Part shown: positions 1 through 8,395 of the stretch, one piece after another
Numbering within the stretch: position 1 is the first letter of the stretch
How the letters are laid out: each line of letters opens with the position of its first letter
Origin: Comamonadaceae bacterium OTU4NAUVB1
GTDB lineage: Bacteria; Pseudomonadota; Gammaproteobacteria; Burkholderiales; Burkholderiaceae_C
Length of the DNA: 64,000 bases
Direction of reading: 5' to 3'
NCBI GenBank assembly: GCA_024372625.1
Contig: CP099607.1
Coordinates: 360,036 to 424,035 of the forward strand
Position numbers and translations under genes: made by a program
The notes under the pieces: generated by a model
What the model saw: the letters and a program-made list of their open reading frames with translations, nothing else
Database searches by the model: none
What the model was told of the DNA's origin: nothing

Positions 1-724
1 CGGCCAGCCCCGCGCACAGCCCGCACACCGCGTAGGCGCCGACGACCAGGCGCCGGGCGTTCACGCCGGCCACGCGCGCCGCCGTCGGGTTGATGCCCAC
101 GGCCTGCAGGAACAGCCCGAGCGCGCTGCGCGTGGCCGCGAGGTGCAGCGCGCAGAAGACGCCCGCCACGACGAAGATCGAGAACGGCAGGCCCAGCAGG
201 TGGCCCCCGCCGATGAAGAAGAACGGCGGGTGGTAGATGGTGAGGATCTGGCCGTCCGTGACGAGCTGCGCGACGCCCCGGCCGGCCACCATCAGGATGA
301 GCGTGGCGATGATGGGCTGCATGCCCGCGCCGGCCACCAGCGCGCCGTTCCACAGCCCGCACAGCAGCGCGACGCCCAGCGCCGCGCCCATGGCCAGCGG
401 CAGGCCGAAGCGGCTCGTGCCGTCGGCCGCGCCGCCGATCATCCAGGCCGCCACGGCCGCCGAGATCGCCACCACCGCGCCCACCGAGATGTCGATGCCG
501 CGCGTGGCGATCACCAGCGTCATGCCCAGCGACACCAGCATCAGCGGCGCGGCGCGGTTGAGGATGTCGATCAGGCTGCCGTAGAGATGGCCGTCGCGCC
601 ATTCGAGGCGCAGGAAACTCGGATTGAAGGCCGCGTTGACGGCCAGCAGCAGCGCCAGCGTGACCAGGGGCCAGGCCAGGGAATGGCGCAGCGCACGCAG
701 CAGGGGGGAGGAGGCGTCGGACAT
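1..724 (-). CDS. Sugar ABC transporter permease, YtfT/RbsC type (C-terminus cut by window edge)
   Basis: Inner-membrane permease of a sugar ABC importer. The visible N-terminal 241 residues start MSDASSPLLRALRHSLAWPL and contain several hydrophobic segments plus the family motif region GMTLVIATRGIDISVGAV, typical of the RbsC/YtfT/YjfF permease family. Reading continues off the left edge, so the C-terminal third is missing and a second permease could follow outside the window. It is the third gene of a minus-strand run binding protein - ATPase - permease and begins 34 nt after the ATPase stop. Substrate specificity cannot be read from the permease. The binding protein resembles YtfQ (galactofuranose), and the neighbouring catabolic genes suggest galactose or arabinose. 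Confidence 0.88.
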   Translation of the reverse strand, partial: MSDASSPLLRALRHSLAWPLVTLALLLAVNAAFNPSFLRLEWRDGHLYGSLIDILNRAAPLMLVSLGMTLVIATRGIDISVGAVVAISAAVAAWMIGGAADGTSRFGLPLAMGAALGVALLCGLWNGALVAGAGMQPIIATLILMVAGRGVAQLVTDGQILTIYHPPFFFIGGGHLLGLPFSIFVVAGVFCALHLAATRSALGLFLQAVGINPTAARVAGVNARRLVVGAYAVCGLCAGLA

Positions 725-758
725 CGGGGATGGCGGGGGAGGAATGAGGGCCCGGCGG

Positions 759-2435
759 TCAGGCCGGCTGGGCCGCGATGAGTTCGTAGACCGCGTCCTC
801 GGTGCAGCCGCCGGGCAGCTCCCCGACCTTCACGCGGTCACGCAGCACCACGATGCGGTGCGCCACGCGCACCACCTCGGCGATCTCCGAGGAGATGAAG
901 AGCACCGCCATGCCGCCCTGGGCCAGCTTCAGGATCTGTTCCATGATGTCCTGCTTGGCGGCGACGTCGATGCCCCGCGTGGGCTCGTCCAGGATCAGCA
1001 GGCGCGGCCCGGTGGCCAGCCAGCGCGCGATCACCGCCTTCTGCTGGTTGCCGCCCGACAGCAGGCCGATCGGCGTCTCGATGCTCGCGGTGCGGATGCC
1101 CAGCAGCGCGACGAAGTGCTCGGCCAGCCTGGCCTGCTCGGCGAGCGGCAGGAAGCGGCCGGCGCCCATGCGCGCCTGCAGGGCCAGCGCGATGTTCTCG
1201 CGCACCGACAGCTCCGCGACGATGCCATCGGTCTTGCGCTCCTCCGGACACAGCGCGAGCCCGGCGGCGATGGCGTCGGCCGGGCTGGCGAAGCGCACCT
1301 CGCGCCCGTCGATGCGCAGCACCCCGGCGTCGGGCGCCTCCAGCCCGAAAAGCAGGCGCGCGAGTTCCGTGCGGCCGGCGCCCAGCAGCCCGGCCAGGCC
1401 GACCACCTCCCCGGCGCGCAGCCTGAGGTCGATCGGCTGGAGCTGGCCGGCCTGCGCCAGGCCGCGCGCCTCCAGCAGCGCGGCGCCGTCGTCGTCGGCC
1501 ACCTCCGGCGGCGCCCGCCGCGCCTGCTGCGCGGCGAGTTCGCGCCCGAGCATGGCGGCGATCAGCGCCGGCGCGGGCAGCTCGGCCACCGGCCATTCGC
1601 CGACCCAGCCGCCGTTGCGCAGCACCGTGATGCGGTCGGACACCGCGTAGACCTGGGCCATGAAGTGCGTGACGAAGACGATCGCCAGGCCCTCGCCGCG
1701 CAGCCGGCGCAGCACGGCGAAGAGCTTCCGCACCTCGTCGTCGTCCAGGCTGGAGGTCGGCTCGTCGAGGATCAGCACCTTCGAGCGCAGGCCCAGCGCG
1801 CGCGCGATGGCCACCATCTGCTGCACCGCCACGGGGTAGCTCGACAGCAGCCGGGTGACGTCGATGTCCAGGCCGATGCGCGCGAGCAGCGCGCGCGCCT
1901 GGTCCTCGACCCGCGTCCAGTCGATGCGCCGGGCCTGCGCCCAGCCCCGGCGCGGGTAGCGCCCGGCGAAGACGTTCTCGGCGACCGAGAGGTTCGGGCA
2001 CAGGTTCACCTCCTGGTAGACCGTGCTGATGCCCAGGCGCTGCGCGTCCACCGGCGTGGCGGGCCGGATCACCCGGCCGTCGAGCCGCACCTCGCCCGCG
2101 CTGGCGGGGAAGACGCCCGTGAGCACCTTGATGAGGGTCGACTTGCCCGCCCCGTTCTGCCCCATCAGCGCGTGGATCTCGCCGGGGTACAGGCGCAGGC
2201 GCACGTCGCGCAGCACGTCGATGGCGCCGAAGCGCTTGCCGATGCCGGCCAGCTCCAGCACCGGCGTGGCCGGCGCGGCCCGCGCGGCGGGTTCCGACGT
2301 GTCGATCGAGACGAAACCGTCCGCCGTCGCGGACGCCTCGGTCGTGGGAGGGAGGTTCATCGCCGTCGGCCCGGGGGTCCGGACGTCGCCGTGGCGGCGA
2401 TCGTCCCGGGAAAGGTGCGTGGTGGGGGAAGCCAT
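759..2435 (-). CDS. Sugar ABC transporter ATP-binding protein (two ATPase domains)
   Basis: Cytoplasmic energy-coupling subunit of a monosaccharide importer (RbsA/MglA/YtfR family), 558 aa, with the two fused nucleotide-binding domains usual for this family. Domain 1 has Walker A GQNGAGKST (residues 92-100) and Walker B VLILDEPTS. Domain 2 carries the PEERKTDG region, the signature LLSGGNQQK and LILDEPTRGIDV. Family members are usually about 500 aa; the first ~55 residues are a low-complexity extension, so the true start may be the internal ATG at 2360 (MNLPPTTEA). Neither start has a convincing ribosome-binding site. It lies between the binding protein (49 nt gap) and the permease, in one operon. 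Confidence 0.93.
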   Translation of the reverse strand: MASPTTHLSRDDRRHGDVRTPGPTAMNLPPTTEASATADGFVSIDTSEPAARAAPATPVLELAGIGKRFGAIDVLRDVRLRLYPGEIHALMGQNGAGKSTLIKVLTGVFPASAGEVRLDGRVIRPATPVDAQRLGISTVYQEVNLCPNLSVAENVFAGRYPRRGWAQARRIDWTRVEDQARALLARIGLDIDVTRLLSSYPVAVQQMVAIARALGLRSKVLILDEPTSSLDDDEVRKLFAVLRRLRGEGLAIVFVTHFMAQVYAVSDRITVLRNGGWVGEWPVAELPAPALIAAMLGRELAAQQARRAPPEVADDDGAALLEARGLAQAGQLQPIDLRLRAGEVVGLAGLLGAGRTELARLLFGLEAPDAGVLRIDGREVRFASPADAIAAGLALCPEERKTDGIVAELSVRENIALALQARMGAGRFLPLAEQARLAEHFVALLGIRTASIETPIGLLSGGNQQKAVIARWLATGPRLLILDEPTRGIDVAAKQDIMEQILKLAQGGMAVLFISSEIAEVVRVAHRIVVLRDRVKVGELPGGCTEDAVYELIAAQPA

Positions 2436-2484
2436 CGTTCGGGGGCGTCGCGGTGGTCGCGGGGGCCGGCGCGAGGCCCGGGAC

Positions 2485-3453
2485 TCAGTACTTCCGCTTC
2501 GGGAACTCGGCCGCCGCCGTCTCCATCGGGAAGATGCCTTCCTCGGTCAGGATGCGCTTGGGCACCGGCTTGCCCGCCAGGATGTCCTTGACGGCGGTCA
2601 TCAGCTGCGGGCCGAGCAGCGGGCTGCATTCGACCGACACGTTGAGCTTGCCGGCCATCATGGCCTGGAAGGCGCCCTTGACGCCGTCGATCGAGACGAT
2701 GGTGATGTCCTGCGCCGGCTTGAGCCCGGCCTCCTCGATGGCCTGGATGGCGCCGATGGCCATGTCGTCGTTGTGCGCGTAGAGGACGTTGATGTTCTTC
2801 CCCTCGGCCTTCAGGAAGGCTTCCATCACCTCCTTGCCCTTGGCGCGCGTGAAATCCCCGGTCTGCGATCGCACGATCTTGAATTTCGGATCGGCCTTGA
2901 CGATCTCCTCGAAGCCCTTCTTGCGGTCGATGGCCGGCGCCGAGCCCACCGTGCCCTGCAGTTCGACGATGCGTACCTCGCCGGTCTTGCCCTTCATGCG
3001 CTCGACCAGCCAGCGCCCGGCCTTGCGGCCCTCCTCGACGAAGTCCGAGCCCATGAACGTGACGTAGAGCGAGGTGTCCTTGGCGTTGACGGCGCGGTCG
3101 GTCAGCACCACCGGGATCTTCGCCGCCTGGGCCTCGCGCAGCACGTTGTCCCAGCCCGACTCCACGACCGGCGAGAAGGCGATCACGTCGACCTTCTGCG
3201 CGATGAAGGCGCGCAGCGCCTTGATCTGGTTCTCCTGCTTCTGCTGGGCGTCGGAGAACTTCAGCTCGATGCCCGCGTCCTTCGCCGCCGACTTGATCGA
3301 CTCCGTGTTGGCGGTGCGCCATTCGCTCTCCGCGCCGACCTGGCTGAAGCCGAGCACGATCTTCTTCTGCGCGAAGGCGAAGCCCGGCAGGAGGGCCGAC
3401 GCGCCCAGCGTCGTGGCGGCCGCGGCGATGAGGTGTCTGCGATGGGTGTCCAT
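2485..3453 (-). CDS. Periplasmic sugar-binding protein, YtfQ-like
   Basis: Substrate-binding protein of the sugar ABC importer, 322 aa, type I periplasmic-binding fold. The N-terminus MDTHRRHLIAAAATTLGASA ending in GFAFAQ looks like an export signal. The mature part starts KKIVLGFSQVGAESEWR, and the motifs FSPVVESGWDNVLREA and VYAHNDDMAIG-type text (here LYAHNDDMAIGA) match the YtfQ/RbsB group. The start at 3453 is chosen because AGGAGA lies 8 nt upstream; an in-frame ATG at 3534 would add 27 unrelated residues. It is the first gene of the transporter operon and faces the LysR regulator across a region with a palindromic candidate operator. YtfQ binds galactofuranose in E. coli; the ligand here is inferred. 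Confidence 0.93.
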   Translation of the reverse strand: MDTHRRHLIAAAATTLGASALLPGFAFAQKKIVLGFSQVGAESEWRTANTESIKSAAKDAGIELKFSDAQQKQENQIKALRAFIAQKVDVIAFSPVVESGWDNVLREAQAAKIPVVLTDRAVNAKDTSLYVTFMGSDFVEEGRKAGRWLVERMKGKTGEVRIVELQGTVGSAPAIDRKKGFEEIVKADPKFKIVRSQTGDFTRAKGKEVMEAFLKAEGKNINVLYAHNDDMAIGAIQAIEEAGLKPAQDITIVSIDGVKGAFQAMMAGKLNVSVECSPLLGPQLMTAVKDILAGKPVPKRILTEEGIFPMETAAAEFPKRKY

Positions 3454-3533
3454 GGGTCGGTCTCCTGTGGCCGCGTCGGCGGCGCTGTTGTTGTCGGCGG
3501 AACTCGGTGGGCAGTGTAAGAATGGAATTGGCA

Positions 3534-3566
3534 TTGATCAAATATCTTTTTGATCAAAACAGATAT
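3534..3566. promoter_or_regulatory. Candidate operator between sugar importer and LysR gene
   Basis: TTGATCAA occurs twice, at 3534-3541 and 3550-3557, 16 bp apart. The second copy is the centre of the symmetrical block TTTTGATCAAAA, flanked by ATATCT (3542-3547) and AGATAT (3561-3566), which are inverted repeats of each other. The block lies between the divergent starts at 3453 and 3592, where a LysR regulator usually binds to control itself and its target. The AT-rich composition stands out in this GC-rich window. The binding protein is inferred. Confidence 0.55.
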
Positions 3567-3591
3567 CGATCCACGCATCCACGCAAACCCC

Positions 3592-4560
3592 ATGTCCGCA
3601 CCAACCGACAACATTCACTGGTTCCTCCGGGCGCGCCTGAAGACGCGCCAGCTGCTGCTGCTCTCGGCCCTGGCCGACGAGGGCAACATCCACGGCGCCG
3701 CCCGGGTGCTGCACATGACGCAGCCCGCCGCCTCCAAGCTGCTCAAGGACCTCGAGGACGCGCTGGAGGTGCCGCTGTTCGAGCGCCTGCCGCGCGGCAT
3801 GCGCCCGACCTGGTACGGCGAGACCATGATCCGCCACGCGCGCGAGGCGCTCGCCAGCCTGAACATGGCGCACGAGGAACTGACCGCGCTCAAGTCCGGG
3901 CGCTTCGGCCAGGTGGGGGTGGGGGCCATCACCTCGCCGGCGCTGGCCCTGCTGCCGCCGGCCGTCGCCCTGGTCAAGCGCGAGCAGCCGAGCCTGCGCG
4001 TGGTGCTGGAGATCGAGACCAGCCCGGTGCTGATCGAGCGGCTGCGCCAGGGACGCCTGGACATCCTGGTCGCGCGCTTCCTGGGCGAGGAGGACAAGGC
4101 CAACCTGCGCTACGAGCCGCTCACGGGCGAGCCGGTGTGCGCGGTGGCGCGCCCGGGCCATCCGCTCGCCGGCCAGAGCGGGCTGGCGCTGCGCGACGTC
4201 GTCGGCGCGAGCTGGATCGTGCCGCCGGCGGGCAGCGTGCTGCGCCACCGCTTCGACCTGATGTTCCAGGAGGCGGCCCTCACGCCGCCGTTCAACGTCG
4301 TGGAGTCCGCCGCGCTGCTGTTCATCACGCGCATGCTCCAGCAGAGCGACATGCTGTGCGTGATGGCCGCCGAGGTCGCGCGCTACTACGCCTCGCACGG
4401 CATCCTGGAGATCCTGCCGCTCGCCATGCCCTGCCACATGGACGACTTCGGCTTCATCACCCGCACCGACCGGGTGCTGTCGCCCGGCGCGGCGCTGCTG
4501 CTGCAGGCGCTCCGGACGGCCAGCCTGCCGGTCTACGGCCGGCGGCCCGAGCCGGCCTGA
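3592..4560 (+). CDS. LysR-family regulator, GbpR-like
   Basis: Transcription factor of 322 aa with an N-terminal winged helix-turn-helix (about residues 15-75, DEGNIHGAARVLHMTQPAAS then LLKDLEDALEVPLFERLPRG) and a LysR substrate-binding domain. The text resembles GbpR, the LysR regulator of galactose-binding-protein genes in Agrobacterium and Azospirillum. The ATG at 3592 is preferred to an upstream TTG at 3550 because it puts the helix-turn-helix at the usual distance from the N-terminus. It is divergent from the sugar importer and convergent with the SDR gene, so it probably senses the imported sugar or an oxidation product and controls both promoters. Regulator identity is by family; targets are inferred from position. 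Confidence 0.9.
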   Translation: MSAPTDNIHWFLRARLKTRQLLLLSALADEGNIHGAARVLHMTQPAASKLLKDLEDALEVPLFERLPRGMRPTWYGETMIRHAREALASLNMAHEELTALKSGRFGQVGVGAITSPALALLPPAVALVKREQPSLRVVLEIETSPVLIERLRQGRLDILVARFLGEEDKANLRYEPLTGEPVCAVARPGHPLAGQSGLALRDVVGASWIVPPAGSVLRHRFDLMFQEAALTPPFNVVESAALLFITRMLQQSDMLCVMAAEVARYYASHGILEILPLAMPCHMDDFGFITRTDRVLSPGAALLLQALRTASLPVYGRRPEPA

Positions 4561-4581
4561 ATCCCGGCCGGCGCCCGGCGC

Positions 4582-5400
4582 CTAGACCCAGCCGGCGTCG
4601 ACCGTGAACTCCTGCGCCGTGCACATCGCCGCGTCGTCGGAGGCCAGGAACAGCACCATGCGCGCGATGTCGTGCGGCTGCAGCTTGTCGGGCAGGCACT
4701 GGTTGCGCTGCAGTTCGCGCTCGCCCTCCTCGTCGAGCCACAACGCGATCTGGCGCTCGGTCATGACCCAGCCGGGCGAGACCGTGTTGATGCGGATGCG
4801 GTCGCGTCCCAGCGTGCGCGCCAGCCCGCGCGTGAGGCCGTTGACCGACGACTTGGCGATGGCGTAGCACGGGTAGCCCGCGCCCTTGCCCTGCCAGCCG
4901 GTCGAGCCCAGGTTGATCACCGACCCCGCGCCCCGCCGGCGCATGCCCGCCACCACCGCCTGGATGGCGAAGAAGGCCGGCCGCTCGTTGATGGCCATGC
5001 GGTCGTCGTAGTAGCCGGGCGTGACCGATTCGAGCGTGTGGCGGTCGTCGCTCGCCACGTTGTTGACCAGCACGGCGAAGTCGCCGAGCGCCTCGGCCGC
5101 CTCCGCGATCGCGGCCTGCAGCGCCGCGACGTCGCGCACGTCGCACGCGCGCCACCACGGCGCGGGGTCGCCGGCGGCCTCGACGGCGGCGGCGAGCGCG
5201 CGGCTGGGCGCCTCGGCGATGTCGACGAAGGCGACCCGCGCGCCCTGCGCGGCGAACGCCCGCACGATCGCCGCGCCGATGCCGCTGCCCCCGCCGGTGA
5301 CGAAGACCGCGCGGCCGCGCAGGCTCGGATGGGTGGCGGAAGGGGAAGGCGCGTCGCCCGCGCCGGCGCCGGTGGCTCCGGGCGTTGTCTCTTCGTTCAT
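4582..5400 (-). CDS. SDR-family oxidoreductase, probable aldose 1-dehydrogenase
   Basis: NAD(P)-dependent short-chain dehydrogenase of 272 aa. It shows the cofactor motif TGGGSGIG (residues 35-42), NNVAS at 113-117, catalytic Ser near 166 and the pair Y179/K183 (YAIAK). About 25 Ala/Gly/Pro-rich residues precede the Rossmann fold. Beside a lactonase, an aldose epimerase and a sugar importer, the likely reaction is oxidation of an aldose (galactose or arabinose) to its lactone, the first step of the non-phosphorylative sugar pathways. Other SDR substrates are possible from sequence alone. It is divergent from the lactonase gene, with a 111-nt AT-rich region holding inverted repeats between them. 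It converges on the LysR gene. Confidence 0.88.
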   Translation of the reverse strand: MNEETTPGATGAGAGDAPSPSATHPSLRGRAVFVTGGGSGIGAAIVRAFAAQGARVAFVDIAEAPSRALAAAVEAAGDPAPWWRACDVRDVAALQAAIAEAAEALGDFAVLVNNVASDDRHTLESVTPGYYDDRMAINERPAFFAIQAVVAGMRRRGAGSVINLGSTGWQGKGAGYPCYAIAKSSVNGLTRGLARTLGRDRIRINTVSPGWVMTERQIALWLDEEGERELQRNQCLPDKLQPHDIARMVLFLASDDAAMCTAQEFTVDAGWV

Positions 5401-5411
5401 TGCAAACCTTG

Positions 5412-5451
5412 TATTGATATATATTGAAAACGCTTCTTTTCATTATCAATA
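5412..5451. promoter_or_regulatory. Nested inverted repeats between dehydrogenase and lactonase genes
   Basis: TATTGATA at 5412-5419 is mirrored by TATCAATA at 5444-5451. Inside lies TGAAAA (5425-5430) mirrored by TTTTCA (5437-5442). The pair spans almost the whole AT-rich gap between the divergent starts at 5400 and 5512, and shares the TTGAT core with the block at 3534-3566. A shared regulator is inferred. Confidence 0.5.
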
Positions 5452-5511
5452 TGCCTTGATACGATCCGACGCGTCAAGCGACTCCTCCGGCGCCCCCCGC
5501 CGACACGCCCC

Positions 5512-6474
5512 GTGAACACAGACCGCGCCGCGCCGCCCGCTCCCCTCCCCCTCGGCCCGCCGCGCTGCGTGTGGGACGCCGGCGCCCTGCTCGGTGAAGG
5601 CGCCCTGTGGTCGCCCCGGCTGCAGGCGCTGTGGTGGGTCGACATCCTCGGCCGGCGGCTGCATCGCCTGCGGCCGGCCGACGGGGACCGCGCCAGCTGG
5701 ACCTTCGACGAGGAGATCTCGGCGGTGGCCGAGTTCGCCGACGACGCGGCGGGGGCGGGGCGGGACGGCCGCGCGGCCGCGCCGGGCCTGCTGCTGGTCA
5801 CGCTGCGGCGCGGCTTCGCCACCTTCGACCCGGCGACCGGCGAGACGCGCTACCGCCACCGGCCGGACGAGCCCGCCACCAACCGCTTCAACGACGGCAG
5901 GTGCGACGCGCGCGGCCGCTTCTGGGGCGGCACCATGGACTTCGACTGCGTGGCGCCCGCCGGCGCGCTCTACCGCCACGACCCCGACGGCGCCACCACC
6001 CGCCACGACGCCGGCTTCGCCGTCACCAACGGCCCGACGTGGTCGGCCGACGGCGCCACGATGTACTTCAACGACACGGTGCGCGGCACCGTGCTGGCCT
6101 ACGACTTCGACGCCGTCGCCGGCACCCTGTCGAACCGCCGGCCCTGGCTGCGCCTGCCGCGCGGCGACGGCCTGCCCGACGGCATGACGACCGACGCGGC
6201 CGGCCGCGTGTGGATCGCGCGCTGGGGCGCCGGCTGCGTGAGCTGCCACGACCCGGTCAGCGCCTCCGAGCTGGGCCGCATCGCGCTGCCGGCACGCCAG
6301 ATCACCAGTTGCGCCTTCGGCGGCCCCGACCTGCGCACGCTCTACGTCACCAGCGCCGCCACCGGGCTGGACGCCGCCGACCGCGCGGCGCAACCGCTCG
6401 CGGGCGGCCTCTTCGCCATCGAGCTCGACGGCCCCGGCCGGCCGGCCCACCGCTTCGGACCCCACGCCCCATGA
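5512..6474 (+). CDS. SMP-30/gluconolactonase-family sugar lactonase
   Basis: Metal-dependent six-bladed beta-propeller lactonase, 320 aa, predicted to open the aldonolactone made by the SDR enzyme. Seen: the first-blade motif LLGEGALWSP with the metal-ligand Glu at about residue 29, the NRFNDGRCDARGRFWGGTMD block, TNGPTWSADGATMYFNDT and LPDGMTTDAAGRVWIA, all characteristic of the SMP-30/LRE family. The start is GTG; no earlier in-frame start fits. Its TGA overlaps the ATG of the epimerase by 4 nt, which indicates translational coupling. The upstream inverted repeats may control it together with the divergent dehydrogenase. Confidence 0.92.
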   Translation: MNTDRAAPPAPLPLGPPRCVWDAGALLGEGALWSPRLQALWWVDILGRRLHRLRPADGDRASWTFDEEISAVAEFADDAAGAGRDGRAAAPGLLLVTLRRGFATFDPATGETRYRHRPDEPATNRFNDGRCDARGRFWGGTMDFDCVAPAGALYRHDPDGATTRHDAGFAVTNGPTWSADGATMYFNDTVRGTVLAYDFDAVAGTLSNRRPWLRLPRGDGLPDGMTTDAAGRVWIARWGAGCVSCHDPVSASELGRIALPARQITSCAFGGPDLRTLYVTSAATGLDAADRAAQPLAGGLFAIELDGPGRPAHRFGPHAP

Positions 6475-7400
6475 CCTCCCCGACGACCCATCCTGTCACC
6501 TGGCTGCGGCACGCCGGCCAGCGGCTCGGCCTCGTGCCCACGCTCGGCGGCGGGGTCGCCGCCTGGGTCCGCGAGGCGGCCGACGGCGGCGCGCCGCTGG
6601 ACCTCTGGCGGCCCTGGGACGGCGTCACGCCCGACCGCTACCGGCTGGCCTCGTTCGCGATGGTGCCGTGGTCCAACCGCATCGGCGGCGGCGGCTTCGC
6701 GCACGACGGCGCGTTCCATCCCATGCGCCCGAACCGCGCGGGCGAGCCCTACCCGATCCACGGCGACGGCTGGCTGCAGCCGTGGACGCTCGCGCAGCCG
6801 GACGACGACACGATGGTCATGGCGCTGGCCTCGCGCCGCTTCGACGGCAACCCCCACGACTACGACGCGGTGCAGACCTTCCGCCTGGTCGAGGGCGGGC
6901 TCGACCAGCGCGTGGAAGTCACCCACCGGGGCGCCGACCCGCTGCCCTACGGCCTGGGCCTGCACCCCTGGTTCCCGCGCACCGCGGCCACGCGCGTGCG
7001 GGCGCCGGTGCGCGGCGTCTGGCGATGCGGCGCCGACCCGATGCCGACCGGGCACACGCGCGAGCTGCCCGAGGGCTGGACGCTGGACGCCGGCATGTCG
7101 GCCTGGGGCGGGCTGATCGACAACGGCTTCACCGGCTGGGACGGCCACGCGCACGTCGACTGGCCCGAGCACCGGCTGCGGCTGCGCGTCGCGCAGCGCG
7201 CGCCGGCCCTCGGCGGCGGCGCCGTCGCCACCGAAGGTTTCTGCCTGGTCTACCGGCCACCGGAGGGACCGGCCTTCTGCTTCGAACCGATCACCCATCC
7301 CATCGACGCCTTCCACCTGCCGGGACGGCCCGGCCTGCGCGTGCTGGCCACGGGCGAGTCGATGCGGCTGGACGTCGCCTGGCGCTTCGAGGCGCTCTAG
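6471..7400 (+). CDS. Aldose 1-epimerase (mutarotase)
   Basis: Predicted to interconvert alpha and beta anomers of an aldose so that the dehydrogenase receives the right form; 309 aa, galactose-mutarotase-like fold. Seen: MVPWSNRIGGGGF, PIHGDGW with the family His, LGLHPWFPRT carrying the second conserved His, and CFEPITHPIDAFH near the C-terminus with a conserved Glu. The start ATG at 6471 overlaps the lactonase stop. Members of this subgroup often sit in sugar-oxidation operons. It is the last gene of the plus-strand pair, and the converging kdp-side genes begin 25 nt beyond it. Confidence 0.9.
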   Translation: MTSPTTHPVTWLRHAGQRLGLVPTLGGGVAAWVREAADGGAPLDLWRPWDGVTPDRYRLASFAMVPWSNRIGGGGFAHDGAFHPMRPNRAGEPYPIHGDGWLQPWTLAQPDDDTMVMALASRRFDGNPHDYDAVQTFRLVEGGLDQRVEVTHRGADPLPYGLGLHPWFPRTAATRVRAPVRGVWRCGADPMPTGHTRELPEGWTLDAGMSAWGGLIDNGFTGWDGHAHVDWPEHRLRLRVAQRAPALGGGAVATEGFCLVYRPPEGPAFCFEPITHPIDAFHLPGRPGLRVLATGESMRLDVAWRFEAL

Positions 7401-7425
7401 GCGGGCCGCGCCGGGCCGCCCGCCC

Positions 7426-7665
7426 TCAGTCCTCCAGGTCGAAGCGCATCTGCAGCTGCCGCACGATGCGCGCGATGTCGGTGCGGTAGCGCCCGGGGTC
7501 GCTCACGACGCGCACGGTCCAGTTCGGGCCGCCCTCCTCGGCCTCGATGCCCACGACGCCGCCCGCGTGCACGTCGGTGGACCGGCCCCGCAGTTCGGGG
7601 ATGGCCTCGATGCGTTCGATCAGCAGGGCCTGTAGTTCGGCGGCGGTGCGGGTGGGTCGGTTCAT
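7426..7665 (-). CDS. Conserved small protein of unknown function
   Basis: A 79-aa soluble, charged protein (MNRPTRTAAELQALLIERIE at the start) without signal peptide or membrane segment. It begins 25 nt after the kdpE stop on the same strand, so it may be the last gene of the kdp transcript. Similar short proteins of this layout (an ELQ..I..IPEL start and a W-V-V core) are found in many proteobacteria, but no function is recognised. Coding is supported by its isolated position in the gap and by its codon use. Confidence 0.6.
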   Translation of the reverse strand: MNRPTRTAAELQALLIERIEAIPELRGRSTDVHAGGVVGIEAEEGGPNWTVRVVSDPGRYRTDIARIVRQLQMRFDLED

Positions 7666-7690
7666 GGACGCGGGGGTGGTGCGGGGACGC

Positions 7691-8391
<701 letters not shown>

Positions 8392-8395
<4 letters not shown>

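Noticed and set aside
120..127. Ser in the ParA Walker motif (KGGVSKTT, protein residues 120-127) taken as a lost active-site residue
   Set aside because: That position is variable in type Ia ParA proteins, and both essential lysines are present. (Coordinates here are protein residues of the ParA at 52585-53805.)
143..2591. Long plus-strand open frames opposite the sugar transporter genes
   Set aside because: Arg/His/Gln-rich translations without domains; shadows of the minus-strand ATPase and permease caused by high GC.
7400..7424. GGCGGGC / GCCCGCC hairpin after the epimerase gene, considered as a terminator
   Set aside because: Only a 7-bp stem with an 11-nt loop and no T-run; expected by chance at this GC content.
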